Positions 18,573 through 27,248 of a DNA stretch of 64,000 nucleotides are shown piece by piece; position 1 is the stretch's first letter; each line of letters opens with the position of its first letter. The translations under genes were made by a program, and so were the position numbers. The notes under the pieces were generated by a model. It ran no database searches and had not been told where the DNA came from. It saw only the letters and a program-made list of their open reading frames with translations. This stretch comes from Candidatus Hydrogenedentota bacterium (GTDB lineage Bacteria; Hydrogenedentota; Hydrogenedentia; Hydrogenedentales; SLHB01), in contig JABWCD010000003.1 in assembly GCA_013359265.1 (NCBI GenBank), positions 62,001 through 126,000 on the forward strand, in the 5' to 3' direction.

Positions 18573-19958
18573 TTAGCTTTCCGGCGCGTCATCCACTTCG
18601 CCTTTGCGATCGATCTCGTGTTTCTTCAAACGGTATTGCAGCGTCTTATAGGTGAGCCCGAGCAATTCGGACGCCTCCTTGATCGAGCCACCGCTCCGCG
18701 CGAGCGCCTGCCGAATCAGGTCCTGTTCCAGTTCCTCCAAGACCAACCCGCCCGGGGGCAGCGCGAATACGCCCTGCTCGACAACCCGTGTGCGCAACTT
18801 TTCCGGCAGATCGCCCTCGCGAATCGTGTCGCCGTCCGTGAGGATATACAACTGTTCGAGCGTGTTTTCGAGTTCGCGCACATTCCCCGGCCACCGGTAG
18901 CGGCGCATGGCCTCGAGCGCGTCCGGCGCCACAGTTGGGCAGGTCTTGCCCACGCGCGCGGCGAGTTTTTCACGAAAGTGATTGATTAGAAGCGGCAGAT
19001 CGTTAAGCCGCTCGCGCAAGGGAGGCAGACTTACGGGCAACACATCGAGTCTGAAATACAGGTCTTCGCGGAAGTTTCCTTCGTCGACGTGCCTGCGCAG
19101 GTCACGGTTCGTCGCCGCGATCACACGCACGTCCACTTTGCGTTGCGTGCTCGAACCGACGCGTTCGACGACACCGTCCTGCAGCACGCGCAATAACTTC
19201 GCCTGGCTCTCGATGCGCATGTCGCCCACTTCATCCAGGAACAGGGTGCCGCCGTTGGCCGACTCGAACTTTCCCGCGCGGCTGGTTTCCGCGCCGGTGA
19301 ACGCGCCCTTCTCGTGGCCGAACAATTCGCTCTCGACGAGCGTGTCGGGGATCGCCGCGCAATTCACAACGGCAAACGGTTTTTTCGCGCGCGGGCCCGA
19401 GAAATGAATGTGCCGCGCGACAAGCTCCTTGCCCGTCCCGGATTCGCCGAGGATCAGGACTGTGCTGTTTACGTTCACCGCGCGCTGCACGATATTGAAT
19501 ACCTTTTGCATCGACGCGCTCTCGCCGATAATGTTGCCGAGTGAGACCGACGCGGTGACGAGTTCACGGAGCTGGGTGTTTTCGCGCTTGAGTTGGCCAC
19601 GCTCGATCGCGCGATCGATCGTGACGAGCAACTCGTCTTTGTCGAAGGGCTTCGCGAGATAGTCCGTTGCGCCTTCTTTCATGGCGTTGACAGCCGTCTG
19701 GACGGTCGCGTAGGCGGTCATCACCACGACTTCCAATTCGGGCCGCAACCGCTTCGCCTGGCGCAACAACTCGAGTCCGTCCACTTCCGGCATGCGCATG
19801 TCGGTCAGCAGCACGTTATACGATTCTTCCCGCAGGGCCGCGAGCGCCTCCTTGGCGGACGCCGTGGCCTTCACGTCGAACCGCGACGCATTCAGGATGT
19901 CATGCAGGATGAGGCGCTGCGTGTCGTCGTCTTCCGCAATGAGAATGCTGGCTTTCAT
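18573..19958 (-). CDS. NtrC-family sigma-54-dependent response regulator
   Basis: A 461-residue activator with three parts: a receiver domain with the phospho-acceptor in LLTDMRMPEVDGLELL, an AAA+ domain with GESGTGKELVARHIH (Walker A), GAFTGA, and GGTLFLDEVGDM (Walker B), and a Fis-type HTH (GGSIKEASELLGLTYKTLQY). The GAFTGA loop contacts sigma-54, so its targets need RpoN promoters. The start ATG at 19958 overlaps the stop of the histidine kinase by 4 bp (ATGA), which fixes it; the longer reading frame upstream lies inside the kinase gene. It pairs with that kinase. Confidence 0.95.
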   Translation of the reverse strand: MKASILIAEDDDTQRLILHDILNASRFDVKATASAKEALAALREESYNVLLTDMRMPEVDGLELLRQAKRLRPELEVVVMTAYATVQTAVNAMKEGATDYLAKPFDKDELLVTIDRAIERGQLKRENTQLRELVTASVSLGNIIGESASMQKVFNIVQRAVNVNSTVLILGESGTGKELVARHIHFSGPRAKKPFAVVNCAAIPDTLVESELFGHEKGAFTGAETSRAGKFESANGGTLFLDEVGDMRIESQAKLLRVLQDGVVERVGSSTQRKVDVRVIAATNRDLRRHVDEGNFREDLYFRLDVLPVSLPPLRERLNDLPLLINHFREKLAARVGKTCPTVAPDALEAMRRYRWPGNVRELENTLEQLYILTDGDTIREGDLPEKLRTRVVEQGVFALPPGGLVLEELEQDLIRQALARSGGSIKEASELLGLTYKTLQYRLKKHEIDRKGEVDDAPES

Positions 19959-21349
19959 ACGGTCGCGGTCTTTCGTAACGGCAAGCTCATCAACACCTGG
20001 CAACCTTCGCCGAACGCGCACGTCAACGACACCGATCCGCCGTGCTCCTCGAAGATGCCGCGCGTGATCGACAAGCCGATGCCAGTGCCCGATGGCTTGG
20101 TCGTAAAATAGGGGTCGAACGCGCGCTCGGCCACGTCCCTGGTCAGCCCAGGGCCGTTGTCTCGCACTTCAATTTGATACGCGTCTTCCGTCGTGCGCGT
20201 AAGCACGCGCACACGCCCGCCGCCGTGGCAGGCCTCGATCGCATTGATCATCACGTTCAGCACGGCGCGCTTGACCTGCTTCGGGTCGATGTCCAGTTGA
20301 AGGCCCGCCGCGCCCAGATCGCTCGAGAGGCCGACGCCGTGCGATTCCGCCTCCGCCTTCACGAGATGAACGCAATCCTCGACAAGCGCATCGACCTTCA
20401 CAGGTTCCGGTTGAAGTTCGCGTTCCTTCGCGAGCGCGAGAAATCCGGAAACGATGTCTTCCAGCCGATCGACTTCCTTGCGAATCGTCTGCAACTGCTG
20501 GGCGGCGCCGTTGTCGTTGCCGTTCAAATTGTCGAGCGCGTGGCTGGAGAGGAGTTTGATCGCGTTGAGCGGATTGCGCACGTCGTGCGCAATACCCGCG
20601 GCAAGGGAACCGAGCGCGGACAGGCGCTGCGCCTGCCGCAGGTTCGCCTCGATTTGTTCCTTGTCGCGGAGCGCGTCCACCATCCGGTTAAACGTCCTTT
20701 CGAGCGCCAGCACTTCGCCATAGCTCCGTTTGATCTCGACCGGCGCGAGTTCGCCCGCGCCGATGCGCGCACAACTCTTCGCCAGATCGCGCATGGGGCG
20801 CAACGATTTCACGATGAAGTACACCATGAGCCCGAGCGCAATTAAGAACGACGTGGTGAGCAGCGCGATGTAACGGTTCGTGAACGCGCGCCAGATGGCC
20901 GTGCGCGGGTCCAGCATGAATTCCGCGGTCAATTCCATGGGGGGGTGACCGTCCCGGTAGATGATGTGCGTCGCGGTAATTACGATGCCGTTGTCGGTAA
21001 TCTGCGCGGTCGTGTTCGTCTGCTGTTCCGTGATGCTCGTCGGCTCGACGCCCTGCGCCGGCGCCATTTGCAGTTGCACGCCGGGATACTTCTGCTGGAG
21101 GTCGCGCGTCGCGGAGTCCACGCCGCCGGCATCTTCTCGATGTTCCTCGAACCAGATGTGCGCGTCTTGCGCCATCTCGAACGCGCGGTTCTCGTATTCG
21201 GCGCGCACTTCCTTGAGAAAGTGGACCGTCAACACGTACACCGATCCGAGCAGGCACAGCACCAGGACGACGCACAACGCGACCACGCGCGCGATGAGCG
21301 AGTTCGTCCAGTGCACCTTTGTGATGGCGGGCTCGGCGTCGGCGCCCAT
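19955..21349 (-). CDS. Membrane sensor histidine kinase
   Basis: A 464-residue sensor kinase. Two membrane helices (about 18-42 and 160-182) flank a periplasmic sensory loop of about 115 residues. A HAMP-like linker follows (SLRPMRDLAKSCARIGAGEL), then HisKA with GSLAAGIAHDVRNPLNAIKL, and HATPase with NVMINAIEA (N box), EVRDNGPGLT (G1) and PSGTGIGLSI (G2). It phosphorylates the NtrC-type regulator whose gene overlaps its stop. The gene lies 2 bp after the stop of the uracil-DNA glycosylase gene, so all three are one operon. The signal is unknown. Confidence 0.95.
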   Translation of the reverse strand: MGADAEPAITKVHWTNSLIARVVALCVVLVLCLLGSVYVLTVHFLKEVRAEYENRAFEMAQDAHIWFEEHREDAGGVDSATRDLQQKYPGVQLQMAPAQGVEPTSITEQQTNTTAQITDNGIVITATHIIYRDGHPPMELTAEFMLDPRTAIWRAFTNRYIALLTTSFLIALGLMVYFIVKSLRPMRDLAKSCARIGAGELAPVEIKRSYGEVLALERTFNRMVDALRDKEQIEANLRQAQRLSALGSLAAGIAHDVRNPLNAIKLLSSHALDNLNGNDNGAAQQLQTIRKEVDRLEDIVSGFLALAKERELQPEPVKVDALVEDCVHLVKAEAESHGVGLSSDLGAAGLQLDIDPKQVKRAVLNVMINAIEACHGGGRVRVLTRTTEDAYQIEVRDNGPGLTRDVAERAFDPYFTTKPSGTGIGLSITRGIFEEHGGSVSLTCAFGEGCQVLMSLPLRKTATV

Positions 21350-21351
21350 GT

Positions 21352-22182
21352 CTACTCCGGGAACAGCGGCGCGCCGCGATCGGACACGTCGGCGTCCGCG
21401 AAGGGGTCTTCTTCACCCCTGAGCGCGCGCAGCACGTGTTGAATGTCTTCCCAAACCAGTTTCTTGTCCGCCGGGTTCCGCAGCAAGTACGCGGGGTGGT
21501 ACGTCACGCGCAGCGGAATGCCGTGATACTGGTGCCATTTTCCGCGCAGTCGGCCCGTTGCCTCGTCTTTGCGCAGCAGGGTGTTCGCGGCGTGCTTTCC
21601 GAGCGCGCAAATCACGGTAGGTTTGAGCAGTTCCAGTTGGCGGACCAGGTACGGTTCGCACTGTTCCTTTTCCGACGGCAGCGGGTCGCGGTTGTTCGGC
21701 GGGCGGCACTTCAACACATTGCAGATGTAAACGTCCTCGCGCCGCATCTTCATTCCTTTGACGATGATGTCGGTCAGCAACTGGCCCGCCTTCCCCACGA
21801 ACGGAACGCCCTGCCAGTCCTCGTCCGCGCCCGGCGCCTCGCCGACGAACACCAACCGCGCCGTTGCATTGCCATCGCTGAATACGGTCTGCCTCCGCGT
21901 TTCGCACAGCGTGCACTTGCGGCAGCCCGCGACGACCGCGCGGAGTTCGTCGAGCGATGTAATATCCGCAAGGTTCGAGGGAGCTACTGCGGCTGGTGCG
22001 GGGGAGGCGGCGTCAAACGGGTCGGGCGCGGCACTTTGCGGCAGCGGCGCAATCTCCGCTTCCGCCGTAAGAATCGCGGCCAACTCGGGCGACAGGGCAA
22101 GCGTCCCGCGCTTCGGGTGTGCGGCGCGCGCCACCAGTTCGCGGGTCATTTCGATCACTTCTGAAAGTTCGTTCGCTTGCAC
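21352..22182 (-). CDS. udg: Family 4 uracil-DNA glycosylase (4Fe-4S)
   Basis: Excises uracil from DNA to protect against cytosine deamination. The C-terminal 200 residues carry the family 4 signatures: CRKCTLCETR and CNVLKCRPP, giving cluster-binding cysteines, GEAPGADEDWQGVPFVGKAG, and the C-terminal RVTYHPAYLLRN motif with the active-site His. A non-conserved, Ala/Pro-rich N-terminal extension of about 85 residues precedes this. Start is uncertain: GTG at 22182 is used, as it has AGGTG nearby; GTG at 22215 and ATG further in are alternatives. It is the first gene of an operon with the sensor kinase and sigma-54 regulator. Confidence 0.93.
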   Translation of the reverse strand: MQANELSEVIEMTRELVARAAHPKRGTLALSPELAAILTAEAEIAPLPQSAAPDPFDAASPAPAAVAPSNLADITSLDELRAVVAGCRKCTLCETRRQTVFSDGNATARLVFVGEAPGADEDWQGVPFVGKAGQLLTDIIVKGMKMRREDVYICNVLKCRPPNNRDPLPSEKEQCEPYLVRQLELLKPTVICALGKHAANTLLRKDEATGRLRGKWHQYHGIPLRVTYHPAYLLRNPADKKLVWEDIQHVLRALRGEEDPFADADVSDRGAPLFPE

Positions 22183-22274
22183 CGGACACCTACTATCAAC
22201 AGGCCATGATATCACGCGCCGGGAGCATGCCGCACCGTTGTGCGGCGCGCGCGGTATTCGGGAGGCAGTCCCGG

Positions 22275-23354
22275 TTATCGCCGGAACTTGGAGAGGATGT
22301 CCGAGACAATCGCGAGTATACGCGCAAGAACACCTTGGGGCGCGTGCCGCGGGACTTCTACGGGCAGCGGGGTCACGTCACCACCCGAGGAGACGGGCAC
22401 CGGCGTCTGCTGCTGGACCAGCTCCGCTTCTGTACCGGGGATGGCAACGCCGGTGGACTGTTTGTACAGAGCGGCGAGCGCCAGCCGGAACTCTCTGGCG
22501 TCCTGAAACCGGTCGTTCGGGTCCTTCGCCATCGCCTTCTTCACAAAGGCATCCGCGTCGCGCGGCAAGTCCGGCACAAGATCGGTGATCTTGGTATCAC
22601 CCTTGGGCAACTGCCCGGAAATTAGCTCGTAGAACATGACGCCGAGCGAGTAGATGTCCGCGCGCTTGTCCACTTCCGCCGCGCTCATCCGTTGCTCGGG
22701 CGCCATGTACTGCTGCTTGCCGAGGCTCACGCCGATCATCGTGAACTGCGACTCGACGTTCGTCAGCTTCGCCAGCCCGAAATCCAGCAGCTTTATATTG
22801 CCGTTCGACAGAACCATCACGTTGTCCGGGGACAGGTCGCGGTGAATGGCGTACTGGTGGGCGTGCTCGAGCGCGTGGCACAACAGGCTCAACACGCGCA
22901 CGACCGACCCCAACCCCAATCTGCCCTTCTTCTTCATGTACTTGAACAGGCTCGTGCCGTCCACGTACTCCATTGTGTAATAGAGGATCGACCCGATCTG
23001 CTGCGCGTCGTAGATTTTCACGATGCACGGATGGTCAAGTGACCGTACCGCGTTCACCTCGCGCACAAACCGCTTCACCGCGTGGCTGCTCGAAAGGTAC
23101 TGCGGCAGGAGCGTCTTCAACGCCATCGACTGGTTCATCTCGCGGTCGTGCACGAGGTACACCATCCCCATCCCGCCGCGCCCCAACATCTTCTGCACTT
23201 CGTACCGGTTGACAATCACGTCACCCGGCTTGAACCCCGCCGTCAGCTTTTTGAGGGTTTCCTTGTCCGGCTGGGTCACCGGCGGCGTAGGCGTAAGCGG
23301 CGTCTGCGCCGATTGCGCAGAACCACTCGTCTCTGGCTTGGATGGATCGTTCAC
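22275..23354 (-). CDS. Hanks-type Ser/Thr protein kinase
   Basis: A 359-residue cytosolic kinase. Motifs in order: GRGGMGMVYLVHD (glycine-rich loop), MALKTLLPQ (Lys of subdomain II), HRDLSPDNVMVL (catalytic loop, Asp present; Ser instead of the usual Lys), LLDFGLAKL (DFG), and YMAPEQ (in place of APE). The first 45 residues are a Pro/Thr-rich segment. The C-terminal tail after residue 320 has no clear transmembrane helix, unlike PknB. GTG at 23354, preceded by AAGGTGGGG, is the start; a longer reading frame to 23411 exists. Targets are unknown; it is neither in nor overlapping with the UDG operon. Confidence 0.92.
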   Translation of the reverse strand: MNDPSKPETSGSAQSAQTPLTPTPPVTQPDKETLKKLTAGFKPGDVIVNRYEVQKMLGRGGMGMVYLVHDREMNQSMALKTLLPQYLSSSHAVKRFVREVNAVRSLDHPCIVKIYDAQQIGSILYYTMEYVDGTSLFKYMKKKGRLGLGSVVRVLSLLCHALEHAHQYAIHRDLSPDNVMVLSNGNIKLLDFGLAKLTNVESQFTMIGVSLGKQQYMAPEQRMSAAEVDKRADIYSLGVMFYELISGQLPKGDTKITDLVPDLPRDADAFVKKAMAKDPNDRFQDAREFRLALAALYKQSTGVAIPGTEAELVQQQTPVPVSSGGDVTPLPVEVPRHAPQGVLARILAIVSDILSKFRR

Positions 23355-23472
23355 AATCCCCACCTTCCCGTCACAGCCGCAACTCGCACGCCTCAAGACG
23401 CCCGAGCGCATTCTAGCACAATTCTCGGGATTTGGAAGGAATAAATTGTTGGCCCGGGGATTCGGGGGCTAT

Positions 23473-24366
23473 TTAGTTAGTCGGTGCGATTGAGGCGGGC
23501 TCGACGATATCCTTAATTCCGAGCGGACGTTCCTCCTCAATCGATTTCAGGTCGAAAGCAAAAGTGTCCCGAATTCGGTAGCTCTGTGGATACAGTTTAC
23601 CTTTGACTCTTCCGTCTTCTATTACAAGCTTCTCAGCCATAAAACCAACCCGCTCAGGATTTTGGTCAGCACGAACGAAACTTTGCACATCTATTCGAGA
23701 TCGCTTCGCGGGTTGGACAACCCCTTTTTTGAACTTCACCAATACAAAGTACACGTCTTGCGGCATATCCCATCCGCTCTCACCATGCTTGCCAAGAAAC
23801 ACGAATTGGTCGCTCTCTTCGCTCCAAACAACATCTGGAAGAATCGAGTAATGCACGCGGGATACTTCATCTGGTTTTGATTCCTCATCAGGAAAAACTT
23901 GCACCGGACTGGGATCGGTGTCGTTCGCAGCCACCACAAGGAGCGCTGGCCACATGATCTCGAGCGGAGTGCCTCTTGGATAAAACTTCTCAAACGCGAT
24001 CCATTTCCGGTCCGGCGACGGCACGGGAAAGAAACACCATGTTGTGTACACTACTTTCGCTGTTGGAAGATCGATTATGTACAGGCTTCGGTTACCTGAC
24101 GAGCTTAACGAAGCAAGTACAATACAGCGATCTTCGCAGTAGTAAACCTCGTCGAGCGATACCAAGTAGTCTTCAAGGACGACGTCTGTCTTGCGGTTGA
24201 AAACGGAGTCTACAACCGAAACCGACGGGTATTTGCTGGGATGCTGGACAGGGCCCTTTGAATACGCGAGACTAAATCGTCGTTCCTTGTCTTGATCATT
24301 GGCACGCGACACACCGACCCAGATAAGGGCAAGAAGTACGAGCAGTACACGAACAAGTTGCGGCAC
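23473..24366 (-). CDS. Exported protein of unknown function
   Basis: A 297-residue protein with an N-terminal signal sequence (MPQLVRVLLVLLALIWVGVS). The remainder is rich in beta-strand-like segments with paired aromatic residues (SLYIIDLPTAKVVYTTWCFF, DRKWIAFEKFYPRG, DVYFVLVKFKK), as in a partial beta propeller, but I do not recognise a family. GTG at 24366 with GGGAGGTG just upstream is a good start. It lies 39 bp downstream of the SPASM/GNAT gene, same strand, and so could be the last gene of that operon. Its GC content is visibly lower than that of its neighbours, suggesting a separate origin. Confidence 0.75.
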   Translation of the reverse strand: MPQLVRVLLVLLALIWVGVSRANDQDKERRFSLAYSKGPVQHPSKYPSVSVVDSVFNRKTDVVLEDYLVSLDEVYYCEDRCIVLASLSSSGNRSLYIIDLPTAKVVYTTWCFFPVPSPDRKWIAFEKFYPRGTPLEIMWPALLVVAANDTDPSPVQVFPDEESKPDEVSRVHYSILPDVVWSEESDQFVFLGKHGESGWDMPQDVYFVLVKFKKGVVQPAKRSRIDVQSFVRADQNPERVGFMAEKLVIEDGRVKGKLYPQSYRIRDTFAFDLKSIEEERPLGIKDIVEPASIAPTN

Positions 24367-24405
24367 GGAACACCTCCCGTATCGAAACTGTATTTAGTCT
24401 ACCTG

Positions 24406-26328
24406 CTAGAGTTTATCCGTGGAAAGCCCATAAAGATGCACGTCGTGGTAGGCGTCGTGGACGAAGAGTGCTTCGCGGAGGGTGCCTTCTTTGGCGAAGC
24501 CGGTGGCTTCGAGGAATTTTTGCAGGCCGGTTTCGTAGGCCGCGGCGGGAATGGTGACGCGGCGGATTTGCTGTTGGCCGCCGGCTTCTTTCAGGAGCGC
24601 GCGGAAACCCTTGCGCACGTCGTCCGCGGCGTAGTCGGCTTCGTTGTGCAGGTAAATCCAGCCCTGCGCGGCGCCGGGCGTGCGGTCAGGCCGCAGCTTG
24701 ATCAGTCCCAGCGCGGCGCCGTCTTTCTTGATCAGGATCATCTCCTGTTCAACGCCGCTCGGGTGCAGCGCGTCCATCTCGCGGTCGTACTTCGTCGTCA
24801 GCATGATGCCGCCTTCGGTGAACATGAAGTACGACGCGGGGTTCCAGTTCTCCCACTTCGCGAGCATCTCGGCGTCGGCCTCTTCGATGGGGCGCATGCC
24901 GACGGTCATGCGGAACATCGCGCGCACCACCGTGAACAGCGAAGGCCGCTGGGTGCGCGTGAGCGTGCGGTACACGCGCGTGAAGTTCACGCCCTGTGAC
25001 GACAACAGGTTGAACGCGCTGACCGCGGACGACATCCACGCGCGCTGCGCGTCGCACCACGCCGCGTTCGGCGTGCGGTGCGATCCGGAGAGCGCGTGGT
25101 GCACCGCCGTGCTCCCGCCGCCGCAGAGGTTGCGCGCCCAGCACCGCCGGCACACACCCGTCGTCGCCGCGCCCACTTCGTCGAACCGCGCGCGGATGCG
25201 TTCGTCGATCTCGCCGCCCATGACGGTGCCGAGTTTGTATGCCTCGACGCCCATCAACCGGCGCGAGGGATACACCCCGCCGTTCGCATCCACGGCGAGT
25301 TCGTTCGTGCCCGCGGGATCGGTGCGGCGCATCGGCGATCCGTCGTAGATGCGGTAGAACAGCGGCGCGATCGGATCGACGCGGTAATGCTTATGTTCGA
25401 GCAGGCGCTTGGCGTAGTACACGGCCGTCTCGCGCAGCGCGGCGAGCATTTCCTGCGGGTCAAGCAGCGGATTGGCGACGTACGCGCCATCGAGATCGAG
25501 TTCGATGGTTACGAAGCCCGCTTTCTCCAATTCTTCTACAACGCCCGCAAAACCCGGATGTTTCGGGGTAACGATGATGCGCCCCGTAACGCCGGGCGCG
25601 TCCGGCTGCACGATCTTCGCCAGCCGCCCGATCGATTCCGATGCGTCCTTCGCGAAAGGCCGCAGTTGAGCGAGTATGTCCGCCGATTCCCCGAACTCGA
25701 GCGCGGCGGAAAACGCATGTCCCTCGAGCGGCGCGGACGGCTTCGCCACCTCGATGTTCTGCACCAGCACCGACGCGGTCAGCTTCTTGCCCGCCAGCTT
25801 TCCGCACTTCATCGCGTGTGCGCACAGATCGGCGACCAGTTCGGGATTGTGGACGTGCCCGTCTTCGACGAACTCGATCTGCAGTTCCTTCTGCTCGCCC
25901 GCGCGGCCGAGCAACAGCGCGATTGCGTCGTGCCCGATGTCGCGCGCCGAACTCGACATGACTGTTGCGCCCTGACCGAACCAGCCCTTCTTCTTCGTGG
26001 TCGATTCGGCGACTTCGCGCGGCAAACAGATCGCCACGCGTTTCAGGCCCTTCTCGAACTGAATCTCTTTCTGAAGGTCTTCCTTCTTCGGCGCGGGAAG
26101 GATGGCGCGCGTCGAGCGCAACCACTCGAGTTCGCCGATGACCTCTTCCAGTTCCTTCGCGTCGTACCGCTCTCCGAGGAGGTGGAAGATGCGCGTCGCG
26201 GATGCGTGCGGGTAGTACTCAAGCACGTCCCACGAGACTTCGTCGCACTCGAAACAGAAGCACGTTTCGGGATCGATCGCGAACCGCCGGTCTCCTTCGA
26301 TAAAGCGATGTAATCCGCCGCGTTCCAT
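24406..26328 (-). CDS. RRE + degenerate radical-SAM/SPASM peptide-maturase-like protein fused to GNAT
   Basis: A 640-residue three-part protein. Residues 1-85 (LHRFIEGDRRFAIDPETC...WDVLEYYP) resemble the PqqD/RRE peptide-binding region of SCIFF-type radical-SAM maturases. Residues about 90-370 follow the same fold order (AICLPREVAES, then VMSSSARDIGHDAIALLL, then LQIEFVEDGHVHNPELVADL), but the cluster-binding CxxxCxxC is gone and the GGEP is EDGH. Next comes a SPASM-like part: NGGVYPSRRLMGVEAYKLG, CRRCWARNLCGGGS and AWCDAQRAW, with some Cys changed to Ser. Residues about 475-640 are a GNAT domain. The start at 26328 overlaps the permease stop (TGATG). It probably binds the small peptides of this operon and acylates them or a partner; this is inference. 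Confidence 0.82.
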   Translation of the reverse strand: MERGGLHRFIEGDRRFAIDPETCFCFECDEVSWDVLEYYPHASATRIFHLLGERYDAKELEEVIGELEWLRSTRAILPAPKKEDLQKEIQFEKGLKRVAICLPREVAESTTKKKGWFGQGATVMSSSARDIGHDAIALLLGRAGEQKELQIEFVEDGHVHNPELVADLCAHAMKCGKLAGKKLTASVLVQNIEVAKPSAPLEGHAFSAALEFGESADILAQLRPFAKDASESIGRLAKIVQPDAPGVTGRIIVTPKHPGFAGVVEELEKAGFVTIELDLDGAYVANPLLDPQEMLAALRETAVYYAKRLLEHKHYRVDPIAPLFYRIYDGSPMRRTDPAGTNELAVDANGGVYPSRRLMGVEAYKLGTVMGGEIDERIRARFDEVGAATTGVCRRCWARNLCGGGSTAVHHALSGSHRTPNAAWCDAQRAWMSSAVSAFNLLSSQGVNFTRVYRTLTRTQRPSLFTVVRAMFRMTVGMRPIEEADAEMLAKWENWNPASYFMFTEGGIMLTTKYDREMDALHPSGVEQEMILIKKDGAALGLIKLRPDRTPGAAQGWIYLHNEADYAADDVRKGFRALLKEAGGQQQIRRVTIPAAAYETGLQKFLEATGFAKEGTLREALFVHDAYHDVHLYGLSTDKL

Positions 26329-27245
26329 CAGAAGGCCCCGAGTGTGCCCTTGCTGCGCGCCCAGTTTTCCATCGCCTTGAAACACGCGAGGCCGATAGGC
26401 GTCCAGATGGCTACATTGGCGATCAGGCAATAGAACGACGTGTGCGTAAACACGTCGTTGCCGATGCCGCGCAGCAATACCAGCTTCAGGCAAATCGCGG
26501 CGTCCGTAACGGGAATGATATGCGCGATCCACTGCACGATCGTGTGCTGGTCATACAAGGCGTCGCTCGCCGTCCATGCGATGGCGATCATCGCGAACCG
26601 CAACAGCACGGCGATCTGTCCGACTTGCTTGAACACCAGCACCAACCCGCCAATCATGAAGCCGAACCCGGTCATGCTGAAATAGGTTAGAAAGAACAAT
26701 ACGGATACGGGCAGCGGGTCCGCGTGCAGGGTGCCGTCGCCTTTCATAGACCGATCCGCAACTTCTCCGGTTTGCGCCGCGACTGCGCCGCCGTCGATTG
26801 TTGCCGCTTGCACGGTGTCGCTTGTTGGCGGCGGCGCATCCTTGGTGGCGCGCGTGAACGACGCGGACATAAACGACAGAATCAGCGTCCATGTGACGAT
26901 GCTCAGCACCGTGGACACCGTCGATCGCGCCATAAAATTCGTGATTAGACCGTGCGGGCTCATGTAGACCTGCTCGAGCTCTCCGCTCCGCGCCATTCCC
27001 GCCAGGCCCGTGCTGAACATGCCCACCATGCTGAACGCGAAAATGCCGATGATCAGGCCAAGCGCCTTATCGATGGCGACGCCGGCCATCCCCGCGCCGA
27101 GCCCGACGTTCGCGAGAAACCCGTAGAAGAAGCCCGTGAACATGATGCACGCGACGATTAACGCCGTCATCGTCGCGAACCAATAGCGCCGCGAGATGAT
27201 CATCGTCCGGACCACTTCGGCCTTCAGTACGAGAAAGAAACCCAT
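26328..27245 (-). CDS. ABC-2 type transporter permease
   Basis: A 305-residue membrane protein with about six hydrophobic segments, for example WFATMTALIVACIMFTGFFY, GLIIGIFAFSMVGMFSTG and LLRFAMIAIAWTAS. The middle contains ELEQVYMSPHGL, an ABC-2 permease signature (LExhxxsP) at the turn between helices. It lies 3 bp after the ATPase stop and overlaps the SPASM/GNAT gene by one base, so it is the partner of that ATPase. As part of a peptide locus it would export the mature peptide or protect the cell; the direction is inferred. Confidence 0.85.
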   Translation of the reverse strand: MGFFLVLKAEVVRTMIISRRYWFATMTALIVACIMFTGFFYGFLANVGLGAGMAGVAIDKALGLIIGIFAFSMVGMFSTGLAGMARSGELEQVYMSPHGLITNFMARSTVSTVLSIVTWTLILSFMSASFTRATKDAPPPTSDTVQAATIDGGAVAAQTGEVADRSMKGDGTLHADPLPVSVLFFLTYFSMTGFGFMIGGLVLVFKQVGQIAVLLRFAMIAIAWTASDALYDQHTIVQWIAHIIPVTDAAICLKLVLLRGIGNDVFTHTSFYCLIANVAIWTPIGLACFKAMENWARSKGTLGAF

Positions 27246-27248
27246 ATG

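Noticed and set aside
24406-26328. An active radical-SAM enzyme
   Set aside because: No CxxxCxxC or alternative cluster motif was found in the segment where it should be, and GGEP is replaced; the fold is likely kept but the chemistry is not.
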